64,000 nt of DNA from assembly GCA_029783825.1 (NCBI GenBank), contig JAREIK010000374.1:543436-607435 (forward strand), written 5' to 3'. Both the position numbers and the translations under genes were made by a program. Shown in pieces: positions 26,151-37,495 of this stretch. Source of the DNA: Sapria himalayana (lineage: Eukaryota > Streptophyta > Magnoliopsida > Malpighiales > Rafflesiaceae). Position 1 is the stretch's first letter. Every line of letters begins with the position of its first letter. Under the pieces are notes generated by a model. It was not told where the DNA came from. It did not search any database and was given only the letters and a program-made list of their open reading frames with translations.

Positions 26151-26165
26151 CACTACAAGAAAAAT
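26151..26165 (+). repeat. Left terminal inverted repeat of element 2
   Basis: cactacaagaaaaat, the canonical plant CACTA terminus, immediately after gatagata of the satellite. Confidence 0.92.
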
Positions 26166-26350
26166 CCCAAATAACTATGAAAAATTCCCTAGCTAAATAG
26201 GGGGTTTCCATCGCTAAACAGGATATAATGATGAATTAGCGACGAAAGCCTTCCCAAATTAAAAGTGTCTGTTGCTAAAAATTAATGAGGAAAAATGTCC
26301 CTAGCTAAAATAATGATTACCCTAGCTAAATTAGCAAGGGAGAAATCCTA
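26166..26350. repeat. Left subterminal repeats of element 2
   Basis: Contains aattccctagctaaat, tagcgacgaaagcc and tagcaagggag motifs. It corresponds, reverse-complemented, to the right end of element 1 at 21540-21730, so it is a type B end. Confidence 0.75.
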
Positions 26351-26647
26351 GCAATTTTCATTCCAAAACTATTTTAAGAATTAATTCTTTTTTTCAAAAA
26401 ATTTAATTTAATAATTTAATATTTTTATAGTATATTTGAATAAAAAAAGAAATTAAAAATAATATTCTATAAATAACAAAAAATAAAATCATTTAATACA
26501 TTATTATGATATAATATTTTACATAATTAAAACAAAAACATAACCAAATTTTATTACATCTTATTCATCAATGTATCTACCGACAGTGCATAAAATATAA
26601 TCTATCCATGCATTGACATTGCTTTATCCCTTCACTTTATAATACAT
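26351..26647. other. AT-rich sub-end, partly homologous to element 1 right end
   Basis: AT-rich filler with a conserved stretch at 26560-26640 (atgtatctaccgacagtgc) that is the reverse complement of 20985-21045 and 46270-46320. No gene. Confidence 0.6.
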
Positions 26648-27260
26648 ATAAAGTGTAGTAATATATGTAAATAAACACTGAGTACATATATACTCAGTAT
26701 ATGCGTACATATAATACTCAAGTATTATACGTACATATACTGAATTTATACGCACGTATATACTCAATATATTTGTACTTATATACTTAGTATATACTTA
26801 TGTATATATTGAGTATTTATATACGTATATACCAAGTATATATGTTCGTATATATTGAGTATATATGTATGTATTTACTCAGTATATACGTACATATATA
26901 CTAAGTATATACGTATGTATATACTTAAGTATATACTCAGTATATATGTAGTTATATATAGAGTATATGTATGTATATACCTAGTATATACATTCATATA
27001 TACCAAGTATATATGTACGTATATTCTGAGTATATACATACATACATATATACTATAGTATATACATACATATATACTCAATATATACGTATATATATAC
27101 TATAGTATATAGGTTTGTATATACTCAGTATATACATACTTATATACTATAGTATATACGTACGTATATACTCGGCATCTACATACTTATATAATATAGT
27201 ATATATGTACTTATATACTTAATGTATACGTACGAATATACTAAGTATTATATGTATGTA
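26648..27260. repeat. Hairpin-forming minisatellite of element 2, array 1
   Basis: About 600 bp of units such as tatactcagtatatacgtac, each nearly its own reverse complement, with variants (tatagtatata, taagtatata). Short open frames here are artefacts. Confidence 0.85.
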
Positions 27261-27345
27261 TATATAATCACATAGCCTCAGATTACACACACACGTGTAC
27301 TTTCATGCAAATACACATACCATCAATGACAATAGAAGGAAATGA
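27246..27345. repeat. Direct repeat copy 1 (partner at 28341-28432)
   Basis: About 95 bp containing tatataatcacatagcctca and gtactttcatgcaaataca is repeated about 1.09 kb further right. Both copies sit at the edge of a hairpin array, so the intervening block was duplicated or bracketed with them. Confidence 0.8.
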
Positions 27346-28017
27346 GTATATATGTATGTATATACTGAATATATACGTACGCATTTATTGTTGCTTCTAC
27401 TGCTGCCACTAATAATAAAAGTGGGGTGGGCAATGTTGCTATACTGATTAAGTTCTCTACCAACCACTTGTTTTGAGATTGAGTAAGTTTTTGATGAGGC
27501 GGTGAGCTGCTTTTCCCAAAATAGGACTCAATATTCTTTATGGCACTTACATCCTATAAAAATAAGGTAATATTATATTTTTCCTTCTGATTGAATATTG
27601 TTTTGTGAAATCTAATAAAATTACACGACACTACATGGGCATCATCATCATCATCATTCTAAGACCTAGTACAATTAGAACTAATAATTGTAGAACCTAC
27701 AACTAGAAAAATTATTTCCTCATACATACGCTTTGGACCATGTGATAATTGTATATCTACACAATTACTAAAAGCCTTTATCTACATTTTTCTATCTCTG
27801 TCTACCAGGCTGGCCTGGACCAGAAATATCTTCATGCCACAGCTTTTGGGAAGATCTAATATCTATGGCTTTTATAACCTGAATTGGTAAGCAATTCATG
27901 ATGATGACCAGACCAACCCGAACAATTATATATTCAAATGTGTGTGTGTGTGTGTGTGTGTAAATGGCTGTGTATGTATGACAAAATATACATGTTTACA
28001 AATAAATATATGCATCC
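27346..28017 (+). other. Segment shared with element 1, with a possible captured exon at 27809-27886
   Basis: Homologous to the reverse complement of 19780-20280. A 78-nt block is bounded by a pyrimidine-rich tract ending in ctaccag and by a ggtaagc donor. It reads, at phase 1, LAWTRNIFMPQLLGRSN followed by IYGFYNLN without stops. A second exon-like block lies at about 27480-27555. The same length and boundaries occur in element 1. The protein family was not recognised. A (GT)n run is at 27938-27961. It could be part of the transposon's own gene or a fragment captured from the host. Confidence 0.45.
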
Positions 28018-28352
28018 ACTTATGTATATACTAAGTATATACATAGGTTTATACTTTAGTATATACATAGGTATATACTCAGTATATACGTACATATATA
28101 CCAAGTATATAAGTACGTATATACTATAGTATATATGTATGTATAAATTGAGTATATGTACATATATACTCAGGATATATGAACATATATACTAGGTATT
28201 TACATACATATATAGTCAGTATATCCGAACATATATACTCAGTATATACGTACATATATACTCTGAATATACATACATATATACTCAGTATATATGTACA
28301 TATATAGTGTAGTATATATGTACTTATATACTACAGTATTATATGTAAGTAT
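28018..28352. repeat. Hairpin-forming minisatellite of element 2, array 2
   Basis: Units such as tatatactcagtatatacgt and acatatatactcaggatata repeated about a dozen times; same class as array 1. Confidence 0.85.
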
Positions 28353-28432
28353 ATATAATCACATAGCCTTAGATGAGACCCACACACATGTACTTTCATG
28401 CAAATACACATAACATCAAAGTCAACAAATGG
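28341..28432. repeat. Direct repeat copy 2 (partner at 27246-27345)
   Basis: Contains tatataatcacatagcctta and gtactttcatgcaaataca, matching copy 1 with scattered substitutions. Confidence 0.8.
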
Positions 28433-28479
28433 AAATAATCTAGGGTTGAAAAAACACACATATATGTCTCTCAACATGA

Positions 28480-28905
28480 TTAGCATCTTTTAGTTCTTTG
28501 TCATCTGGTACTCCCTACAGATAGAGAACATTGTTACACTTATGCATGGAGCATAACATTATACATTTACAAACCAATAAAGAACACAACCCTATGCCAT
28601 TGATAAATAGATAGACTAGCACAAGCAAAACCAACTGCCATTTGCTAGAAATTTCACACAATGATATAATAATGAGCATGTTTTTAAATTACTGAATCAA
28701 GATGACTTCAATATTTCTAGTAAACAATCCATTAAAATATTCTTCTGAGTTGCCCAGCTTCATGCATCAGTCCATGGTTAATTATAGGAAAACTATAAAG
28801 TAACAAATAAAAGGGAAATAGAAGTTGAAATAACAACAGGTTGTATGGTATTGAATTTTTCCACACCTATAGTTTCATTTAGGAATTATAATGGCTATTA
28901 ACATT
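28480..28905 (-). pseudogene. SmF (snRNP F) fragment, outer copy
   Basis: Read on the minus strand, this repeats the SmF exons found at 43890-44319. About 28757-28692 gives LGNSEEYFNGLFT and RNIEVILIQ. About 28538-28481 gives CNNVLYL, a TAG stop, then GVPDDKELKDANH. The first exon (about 28900-28862) is barely recognisable. SmF is a core Sm-ring protein of spliceosomal snRNPs; the pieces cover the end of the Sm1 motif and the Sm2 motif. Introns are retained at the same places as in the inner copy, so the capture was at DNA level and preceded the split of the two copies. The stop, lost terminator and missing N-terminus mark a pseudogene. Confidence 0.8.
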
Positions 28906-29639
28906 TCAACAGTTTAATTGCATTGATGAGCAATAAAAAGTAGTCATAAATCTGAACTGTGAGAACACAGATCTGCACAAAATAAGAGTGTCAAGAACAA
29001 ACCTGTGTCTTTGTGGGACCATAATTTTTTCATTCATCTCATAGCTTCAGAACCTAAGGTGTTGTTCCCTAGTACCAGGAAGACCAGCCAAGCCTTTTAC
29101 ATACCTAGAATAAGCTAAAAATCTACCCAAAATAATCCGGGACACACAAACATATTCACAGATATATAAAAATTGTAATTATAGACATGAACAAACACAA
29201 ATCTAAGTTGATAGTCATACAACTTCAACAAATATCTAAAAGATGTCTATCAATGATGTTTAGAGAGAGTGAGTACAAAAATAAAATGTTTCAGAAATAA
29301 TGAAGATAATAGAAGCTTGGCCTCCTTTTGATCCAGCTGAAATCGGTAAACATGGGACACATGCATTGAAAGGACCGTGGCAATGTCTGAATCCTTTGAA
29401 TCATATTTATTTTCATGCATCTCACATTAAATGTCCTGAAAAGATTCATTATAAGGTTAATCAGTAAAGTAAATAATAAAACTAGAATAAAAAAAATTTG
29501 AAACCTCCAAAAAAATCTCATCATGTTTTGCTACACATTGACAAAAATCAAAAACAATTCAAAAATAATTCTGATATAAAATCATCCTCATAATTAGTTG
29601 GTGATTTTGTGCTAGCCTCTCCTACGAGGTTTTGTAGCT
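28906..29639 (-). other. Non-coding link between TNPA and SmF remnants, outer copy
   Basis: Reverse-complement homologue of about 43160-43890: for example ttttgatccagctgaaatcg near 29325 pairs with the stretch around 43460, and the tail near 29080 pairs with 43735. It behaves as TNPA 3' untranslated region plus captured flank. A 77-codon minus-strand frame at 29291-29524 is not conserved in the inner copy as a protein and is not called. Confidence 0.6.
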
Positions 29640-30190
29640 GGATCTTAGACTATTATCTGTCGTGTCAATGCTGCTAACTATTACTCCATATAGGACATCT
29701 ACTATTGCATTACATTCTTAATTTCTTTCATCTCATCATTCATTTCTTTAATTTCTTGCTTTCGTCTATCAAATGAGTAATCTTCTCATCCTTCTCTTCT
29801 TTAATTTCTTACATTTCTTCCTTCAAATGAGTAATCTACTCTTCCTCCTCTTCTTTTACTTCATGAATTTCTTCCATCAAATTAGTAATCTACTTATCCG
29901 TCTCATCTTTAATTTTCCACATTTCTTCTTTCAAAGGAGATATCTATTCATCATACTCTTTCATTTATGTCTCCATAACTTCAAAACATTCATTTGATTT
30001 AATTACCTATTGTTCGACCGCCTCATCCACCATTGCTATGATAGATGAATTAGAAGCACGCCTGCTACAATGAAATACCACTCCCTTCGAGCCGATGATG
30101 TACACTCGCTACTTCTTATGAACTCCTATGGTCTCCAAATAGATAGGATCATAGGCAATTTGTTGAAGATCCATAAAACTCTCAACTTAT
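29640..30190 (-). pseudogene. TNPA-like transposase C-terminal remnant, outer copy
   Basis: On the minus strand, about 30175-30080 gives YDPIYLETIGVHKK and a VYIIGSKGS-like segment, the conserved Tyr-Leu-Glu and Lys/Gly-rich block of plant Ptta/En/Spm (Transposase_24-type) proteins. It is followed by a Glu/Lys-rich coiled coil with an approximately 18-residue repeat (ITHLKEEM, EIKEEKDEK) down to about 29700. Several in-frame stops interrupt it, and the N-terminal half of the gene is absent. TNPA binds subterminal repeats to bring the element ends together. This copy is dead. Plus-strand frames over the same bases are antisense shadows. Confidence 0.75.
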
Positions 30191-32112
30191 TGAGAAGCAT
30201 ATAGTTATGTATTTATATATATATATAGTTAAACATATAGTTATGTATGTGTGTGTGTGTGTGTATTTATTTATTTATACAAGTAGTTATATGTATTTAT
30301 ACATAAATATAAACAAAGTTATAAACAAATATATAGATTTACATATATGTATAAATAGTTACAAATATAGGAATATTTAATTATATATAGTTTTATATAG
30401 TTATACAAATATTAATATATAATTATACACATATAGATAAACATAATGTTGTATGATGTAATACATGTAATTATAAATATAGTTACATGTGGTTATACAT
30501 ATAGTTTCACATATAGTTAAACTTATATTTATATATGTAGGTATATATTTTTTTTCATACAATTTTATATATTTATACATAAATTATGTTTAGGTATAGA
30601 TATAGTAAAATATTTTTTTATATACTAATATATACAAATATATATAAAATATAAGTTGTAAATTATATAAATATAGTTATGTATAATGTTTTTATAGTTA
30701 TACATATAGTAAGATACAATTATTTATAGTTTTATATTATTATACATATAATATATATAGTTATAAATAGTTATATATAATTAAACAAATAGTTATATAT
30801 AGATATATTCATACAAGTAGTTATAAGTAGTTATACATAAATGTATATTAGTTATAAACAAATATATAGATTTACATATATGCATACATAAATATATACA
30901 TAGTTACAAATATAGTTATATTTAATTATATATAGCTTTATATAGTTATACAAATATATATATATATATATATAATTAATCACATATAGTTAAACATAAT
31001 GTTGTATGTTGTTATATAGTAATTATAAATATAGCTACATGTGGTTATACATATAGTTACACATATAATTATACTTATATTTAAACATGTTGGTATAAAT
31101 ATGTTTTTATTTAATTTTAAAAATGTGTACATATTGTTATCTATAGGTATAGATATAATAAATACATTTTTATATACTAATATATAAAAATGTATATTAA
31201 ATATATGTTGTTAATTATATATTTATATATAGTTATGTATAATGTTTTTTTAGTAATACATTTAGGCAAATATAATTATTTATAGTTATATGTTCTTATA
31301 CCTATAGTATATATTGTGAAAAATAGAGTTTTATATAGTTAAACATATAGTTATATATAGATATATTCATATATGTAGTCATATGTTGTTATACATAAAT
31401 GTATACAAAGTTATAATCAATTATATAGATTTACATATATGTATGCATATATGTGTTCATAGTTACAAATACAGTTATATTGATTTATATAGAGTGTTAC
31501 ATAGTTAGACAAATATTTATATATTGTTATACACATGTAGTCGAACATAATGTTGTATGTTCTTATACATGTAATTATAAATAAAATTATATTTGGTTAT
31601 ACATATAGTTACACATATTGTTATACTTATATTTAACATGTAGATATATATATTTTTTCATATAATTTTATATATTTATACATATAGTTATATATAGTTA
31701 TAGATATAGTAAAATACTTTCTTATATATTACTATACAAATATGTATATTAAATATATGTTGTAAATTATATATTTAAATATAATTATGTATAAAGCTTT
31801 TATAGTTATATATATAGTAAGATACAATTATGTATAGTTATATATTATTATACATATAATATATATAGTTATAAATAGTTATATATAATTAAACATATAG
31901 TTATATATAGATATATGCATACAAGTAGTTATAAGTAGTTATACATAAATGTATACAATATTATAAACAAATATTTAGATTTAATAATATGAATACATAT
32001 ATACATATATGTATATATAGTTACAAATATAGTTATATTTAATTATATAGAGTGTTACATAGTTATACAAATATTTATATATAGTTATACACATATAGTT
32101 ATAAATATATAT
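30191..32112. repeat. CACTA-internal satellite, about 550-bp unit, about 3.5 copies (outer)
   Basis: The landmark agtagttataagtagttata or its variants occurs near 30282, 30828, 31375 and 31923, giving a period of about 548 bp. Within each unit, landmarks such as acataatgttgtatg, atgtggttatacatatag and gtaagatacaattat recur in order. Smaller tatagttatatata units underlie it. The array is reverse-complementary to 34890-36490. Confidence 0.85.
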
Positions 32113-32127
32113 CACTACAAGAAAATG
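32113..32127 (+). repeat. Left terminal inverted repeat of the inner element
   Basis: cactacaagaaaatg, type A end like 16210 and the reverse complement of 49159-49173. Confidence 0.9.
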
Positions 32128-33519
32128 TTTATTTACCTTGGAAAATTTAGCTAAGGATTAATCTCTAGCTAAATTATGATGGATTAGCTTGGGAATAGCA
32201 ATGGATTTTTGATTTTTCATTGAAATAAAAATTTACAATAGATTAGCAATGGAAATGGTAGAATGAAAAATTTCCCTAGCAAATGTTTTCGTAAATTTTG
32301 CACGAAGAAAAGTAGGAAATTTAGCGATGGATTTAGCAATGAAATATTCCTACCTAATTATGAGCGACATATTTTATTGACAGATTTTCTCGGCTAATTA
32401 GATCCCGACATTATCTACCGCTAATATTTTCGTAAATTCCGTACAAAGAAAAGCGAGAAATTTAGTGATAGATTTTGCCTAGCTAATTAGATCTGATAAA
32501 GTACGTCACTAATATTTGCATAAATTCCATGCAAAGAAAAGTGGAGAATTTTGCGACAGATTATCCATAGCTAATTTAAATCCATCACAAAATAATCATC
32601 TGAATTTATTTTTTTATGAGTTTATATATAATGGAAGTGATAATTCCTTTAATGTTTATTTTCTCAAAATATATGCATTTAGCTAGAAATAATTCCCTAG
32701 CTATTTGGGTTAGTTATAATTTTCATCGCTAATATTTAATGATTTTTTTATGCATCATTTATTTTATTATTTTATATAATTTTTTATATTAAAGGTATAT
32801 CATGGTCTATAGATGAGCGATCCTTTAAAGAAACAATCTCCTCATATAATAATACAAAATGATATTAAAAAAAATTAATAAATATATAAATATGAATAAA
32901 AATTTATATTAAATATGATTAAAATAAAGATTTTTTGATTATAGTTTAATTACAAAATTATACTAAATTTTTTCTAAAATATTTATTTATGATATTTAAA
33001 TATTTGTATTAAAAAACATTATATAATTTATTATATAATTATAAAATTTTAAAAATATATTAATTAGTAAAAAATCAATTTAAATTACCACTAATAAAAA
33101 ACTAAAATAAACAACTGTTTGATTAATTAAAAAATTTTTAAAAATATATGAATAAACGAATAAACAAGTAAATATTTATAAAAATAAATTTATAAAATAA
33201 TATTTTTATGATATAGAAATATTTTAAAAATATAATGACTAAAAGATTTGAAATTTTTGATTTATAAAAAAAATTTAAATTTTTCATAAAATATCAAAGA
33301 AAAAAAGTTGATATTTTAAGATTAATATATTGATGTTTTTAATTACATCAAAATAATTTTGATTATTTAAAAAATTAATATTTCAGTGTAGTTATTAAAT
33401 CAACACTTCAAACATTAAAATTTATATTGACTAAAAAATTCAAATTTTATACTTTTATAATTATTTCATATTATATTAATAAAAAATAAATACGATTCTT
33501 ATAAATTTATAACCATATT

Positions 33520-33567
<48 letters not shown>

Positions 33568-34815
33568 TATTTATTTATTTATGAATACTTTATTATTATA
33601 TAATATTATTTTATTTATTTATTAAATAATATCATTTATGGTTAAATAAAAATCTATTTCAATTATTTTATTTTTAGTATTTAATTTTTATAATTTTATT
33701 TTAGTTTTATTTTATTGTATTTTATTTTATATATATTTACATCCATTTTAGTATTTATATAAGGTTTCATTGAAAAAAAATTCTAAGTCATTAACACTTG
33801 GCAATTTTTCAATCTTTCAAATGACGAAGGAGAGGCGAGACGTGACTATGGAAGCAACCTAAATCTCTCTTCTTGTTACCATGTAATATTATCATTGTTC
33901 TTCTCCTTCGGAATGCTATATACATATCTCCGTCTTTCTCAATTTAATTACCACTAACAGATTTTTATTTTTACTAAAAAATTAATGTATTACCTTTTTT
34001 TTATTTTCCCCCAATTTTTCTTGTTTTTTCTTCTGTTTTCATTTCACATATATAATTTTGACTCTACAATATTAATAAAACAATAAATTATCAGTGTAAT
34101 CTTTGTTTTTTTACTATTTAAATTTTTAGGGTTTTATTGATTTCAAATACTAAATGTTTGCATTTGTTTTATCCTTCTATAACTTAAGAAATTAAATAAT
34201 GCTTTATGTTTTCTGCTTCTATAACTTAAGAAAAAAAAAACTTAATGTTAATGGGTTGTATTTTTGTTGTCTCTGAATATATTATAAATAAATAACAGTA
34301 TATATAAACTTTTATATATTTATATAATTATATGAAATTATATATATATGTCAATACATTAATATATATAAAAGTATTATTTTATATTAAAACACTAATA
34401 TGTTTATATTAACATATACTGTTATATATAAATATAAATAGATAAATATATATATATATATATATATGTATTAATGTTTATAAATATTTATAAAATATTT
34501 ACATAAAATTGTCCATTTATATAATATTTTATATTAAAATTATATTACATAAAATGTTTATGCATTTTTGTAAAAATTTATATAACATATTAATTTTTAT
34601 ATAAATATAGAATATTTATAATGTTTATATAAATGTGATATATATACTATATAAAATTTATATAAGTGTTACATATATATAATTATATATAAGGAATATT
34701 TAAAAAAATATTTTAAACACAAATATTATATCTAAACACTTGTTTAATTATATAATCATATTCGATTATATATAAAAGTATTTATAACTATATTTATAAT
34801 TAAGTAAACAATTTT
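32113..34815 (+). repeat. Left arm of a 2.7-kb inverted repeat
   Basis: Pairs with 46515-49173 read in reverse. Clear anchors are the stretch at 32793-32857 (aaaggtatatcatggtctat) against 48393-48450, and 34215-34285 (aaaaacttaatgttaatggg) against 47020-47085. A (TA)n run at about 33521-33562 corresponds to a shorter one near 47710-47734. The arms have diverged by many substitutions and indels. The first 450 bp are subterminal motifs (gcgatggatttagcaatg class); the rest is AT-rich without genes. Confidence 0.85.
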
Positions 34816-35190
34816 TATAACTATATTTATAACTATACATAGCTAATTTTGAAACTATATAATAATGTATAACTATATGCATAATTTTATATAACTATAT
34901 TTCTAACATAATATACTTTATGTATAATTATATATAACTATATATAATTATATTTTACTAAATGCATACCTATATAAATGTTATATATAATTATATCTTT
35001 AACAACATACATATTTATAACTATGTGTATAACTATATATAAATATTTGTATAACTATGTAATATTCTATATAATTAAATATAACTATATTTGTAACTAT
35101 GTATACATATATGTATTGATATAATTAAATCTATTTATTTGTTTATAAACTTTGTATACATTTATGTATAACTATGTATGATTACTTGTA

Positions 35191-35229
<39 letters not shown>

Positions 35230-36490
35230 CTATATGTTTAACTATATATAACTCTATTTTTAACTATATATACTATAGGTATAAGAACTTATAACTATAA
35301 ATAATTGTATTTGACTATATGTATAACTATAAAAATATTATACATAACTATATTAAAATATATAATTACCAACATATATTTAATAAGCATTTTTATATAT
35401 TATTATAAAAAAATATATTTTAGTATATTTATACCTATACATAACAATATGTATAGATATATGAAATTAAATTAAAAAATATATATACCCACATGTATAA
35501 ATATAAGTTAAACTATATGTTTAACTATATGTATAACCACATGTAACTATATTTATAATTACATGTATAACAACATACAACATTATGTTTAATTATATGT
35601 GTACAACTATATATAAATATTTGTATAACAAAATAAAACTTTATATAAATAAATATAACTATATTTTTAACTATTTATACATATATGTATACATATATGT
35701 AAATCTGTATATTTATTTATAACTTTGTATACATTTATGTATAACTACATCTAACTACTCGTATGAATATATATATATATATATATATATAACTAAATAA
35801 ATGTATAATAACATACTATATATTTTTTAACTATTTATAACAAAATAATTGTGTGTGTGTGTGTGTATAAAACTAAATGTTTAATGATATATAATTTTTT
35901 ATAACTAAATATACTATATATATAATAACATGTAACTATAAATCATTGTATCTTATTATATGTATAACTATAAAAACTTTATACATAACTATATTTAAAT
36001 ATATAATTAACAACATATATTTAATATACATTTTTATATATTAGTATAAAAAATGTATTTTTGTATATCTATACCTATAGATAACTATATGTATAAATAT
36101 ATGAAATTAAATGAAAAATTATATATACATACATGTATAAATATTAGTTTAATTATACGTGTAAATATACGTATAACCACATGCAACAATTTTTATAATT
36201 ATATGTTTAAAAACATACAACATAATGTTTAACTATATGTGTATAACTATATATAAATATTTATATAACTATAAAAAACACTATATAAATAAATATAACT
36301 TTATTTTTAACTCTATATACATATTTGTAAATTTATATAATTGTTTATAATAGTGTATAAAATTATCTATAACTACATATAACTACTTGTATGAATATAT
36401 ATATGTATATACATATATACAACTATATGTTTAATTATATATAACTCTTTATAACTATATATACTATATGTATACTAACACATAATAATA
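34815..36490. repeat. CACTA-internal satellite, about 0.55-0.63-kb unit, 2-3 copies (inner)
   Basis: The landmark aactacttgtatgaatatat or its variants occurs near 35180, 35752 and 36381, giving spacings of about 570 and 630 bp. Units are the reverse complement of those at 30191-32112 and match the single unit at 17330-17640. Confidence 0.8.
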
Positions 36491-36770
36491 AATGGGATAA
36501 TACTAATTTGTTGTACTAACTTTAAATTAAATGACAAAAGATATAATATCAACAAAATGTTAGCACATAGCATGAGAGTGTCCATTGGTCTGGCTCATAT
36601 TTGGGATAATACAAATAATGGTGGTCGCACTCTTACCTAATTCCACCCCTTGGGCCTCAGGCTTATATATGACCTTATGTATGACAAAATATGTAATATT
36701 TTATAGGTGTGTATAGAAGAAAATTTTTTATTCTTTTATGTAATTCTTCATTCTAACACCGCATTCTCTG
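36490..36770. other. Non-repetitive spacer upstream of the polypyrimidine tract
   Basis: Contains mixed sequence (gtgtccattggtctggctca; cctaattccaccccttggg) without an open frame. By position it could hold the promoter or 5' leader of the transposon genes, but no element can be assigned with confidence. Confidence 0.3.
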
Positions 36771-37203
36771 TGTGTCTTCCACTCCCTCTTTCATTATTTC
36801 TTTCATTCTCTTGCTTTTTTTACGTGTAACTCTCTCTTTCTTGTTATTTTCTTTCTCCCTCTCCTTTCTTGCGTGTTCTCTCTCTCCCTCTCTCACTCTC
36901 CCTCTTTCTCCCTCTTTATCTCTCCATATCTCCCCCTTCTCTCCCTCTCCCCTTTCTCTCTCTCTCTCTCTCTCCCACTTTCTCTCTCTCTCTCTCCCCC
37001 CTTTCTTTCTCTCTCTCTCCCACTCTCTTTCTCTCTCTCTCTCTCCCTCTCTCCCTCTCTCCCACTCTCTCGCTCTCTCTCTCTCTCGCTCTCTCCCACT
37101 TTCTCTCTCTCTCTCTCTCTCTCCCTCCCTCACTCCATTTCTCTACCCCCACTCTCTCCCCTTTCTCTCTCTCTCTCTCTCTCTCCATCACTCCCTCTCC
37201 CCC
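36771..37203. repeat. Polypyrimidine (CT/CCT)n tract
   Basis: About 430 bp almost free of purines on the plus strand, with CTCTCTCT runs separated by CCC and TTT. Purity is highest at 36869-37203. It lies roughly 300 bp upstream of the TNPD coding start. Open frames on both strands (up to 170 codons, Leu/Ser/Pro or Arg/Glu rich) follow from the composition. Such tracts can adopt triplex structures and, as GAGA-type repeats, can be bound by plant BPC proteins. Any promoter role here is inference. Confidence 0.9.
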
Positions 37204-37495
37204 TTAAACTTTAAATTACTTTCTTTTTGCTTTATTTTCTTGTGCATTATCATATTTTGCTCCCTTTATCTAGTAATAGCCTGATATCTCTTAATTTTTA
37301 TCATGCTATAAATTGCTTTATCTATTCATGTAGATTCAACAAATGCATTGCCTTGATATTCATGATATTTAATTTTTAAATATTCATATGTAAGAAATTT
37401 TATTTAATTATTAGTATATTTTGAAGTAATTGAATGTTTAATCTAAAATAATATTTGAGCATTATTCTTTGCAAATAAAACACTATAAAATGAGT
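37204..37495. other. Leader sequence between the CT tract and TNPD
   Basis: AT-rich, no open frame; ends just before the first recognisable TNPD codons. Confidence 0.4.

Noticed and set aside
29773..29997. Phe/Leu-rich plus-strand frame of 74 codons, and the similar minus-strand frame at 42915-43106
   Set aside because: Antisense of the Lys/Glu coiled coil of the TNPA remnants; the real coding sense is the other strand.
36753..37284. Arg/Glu-rich minus-strand and Leu/Ser/Pro-rich plus-strand frames of up to 170 codons
   Set aside because: By-product of the CT/GA tract; overlapping on both strands with no recognised family.
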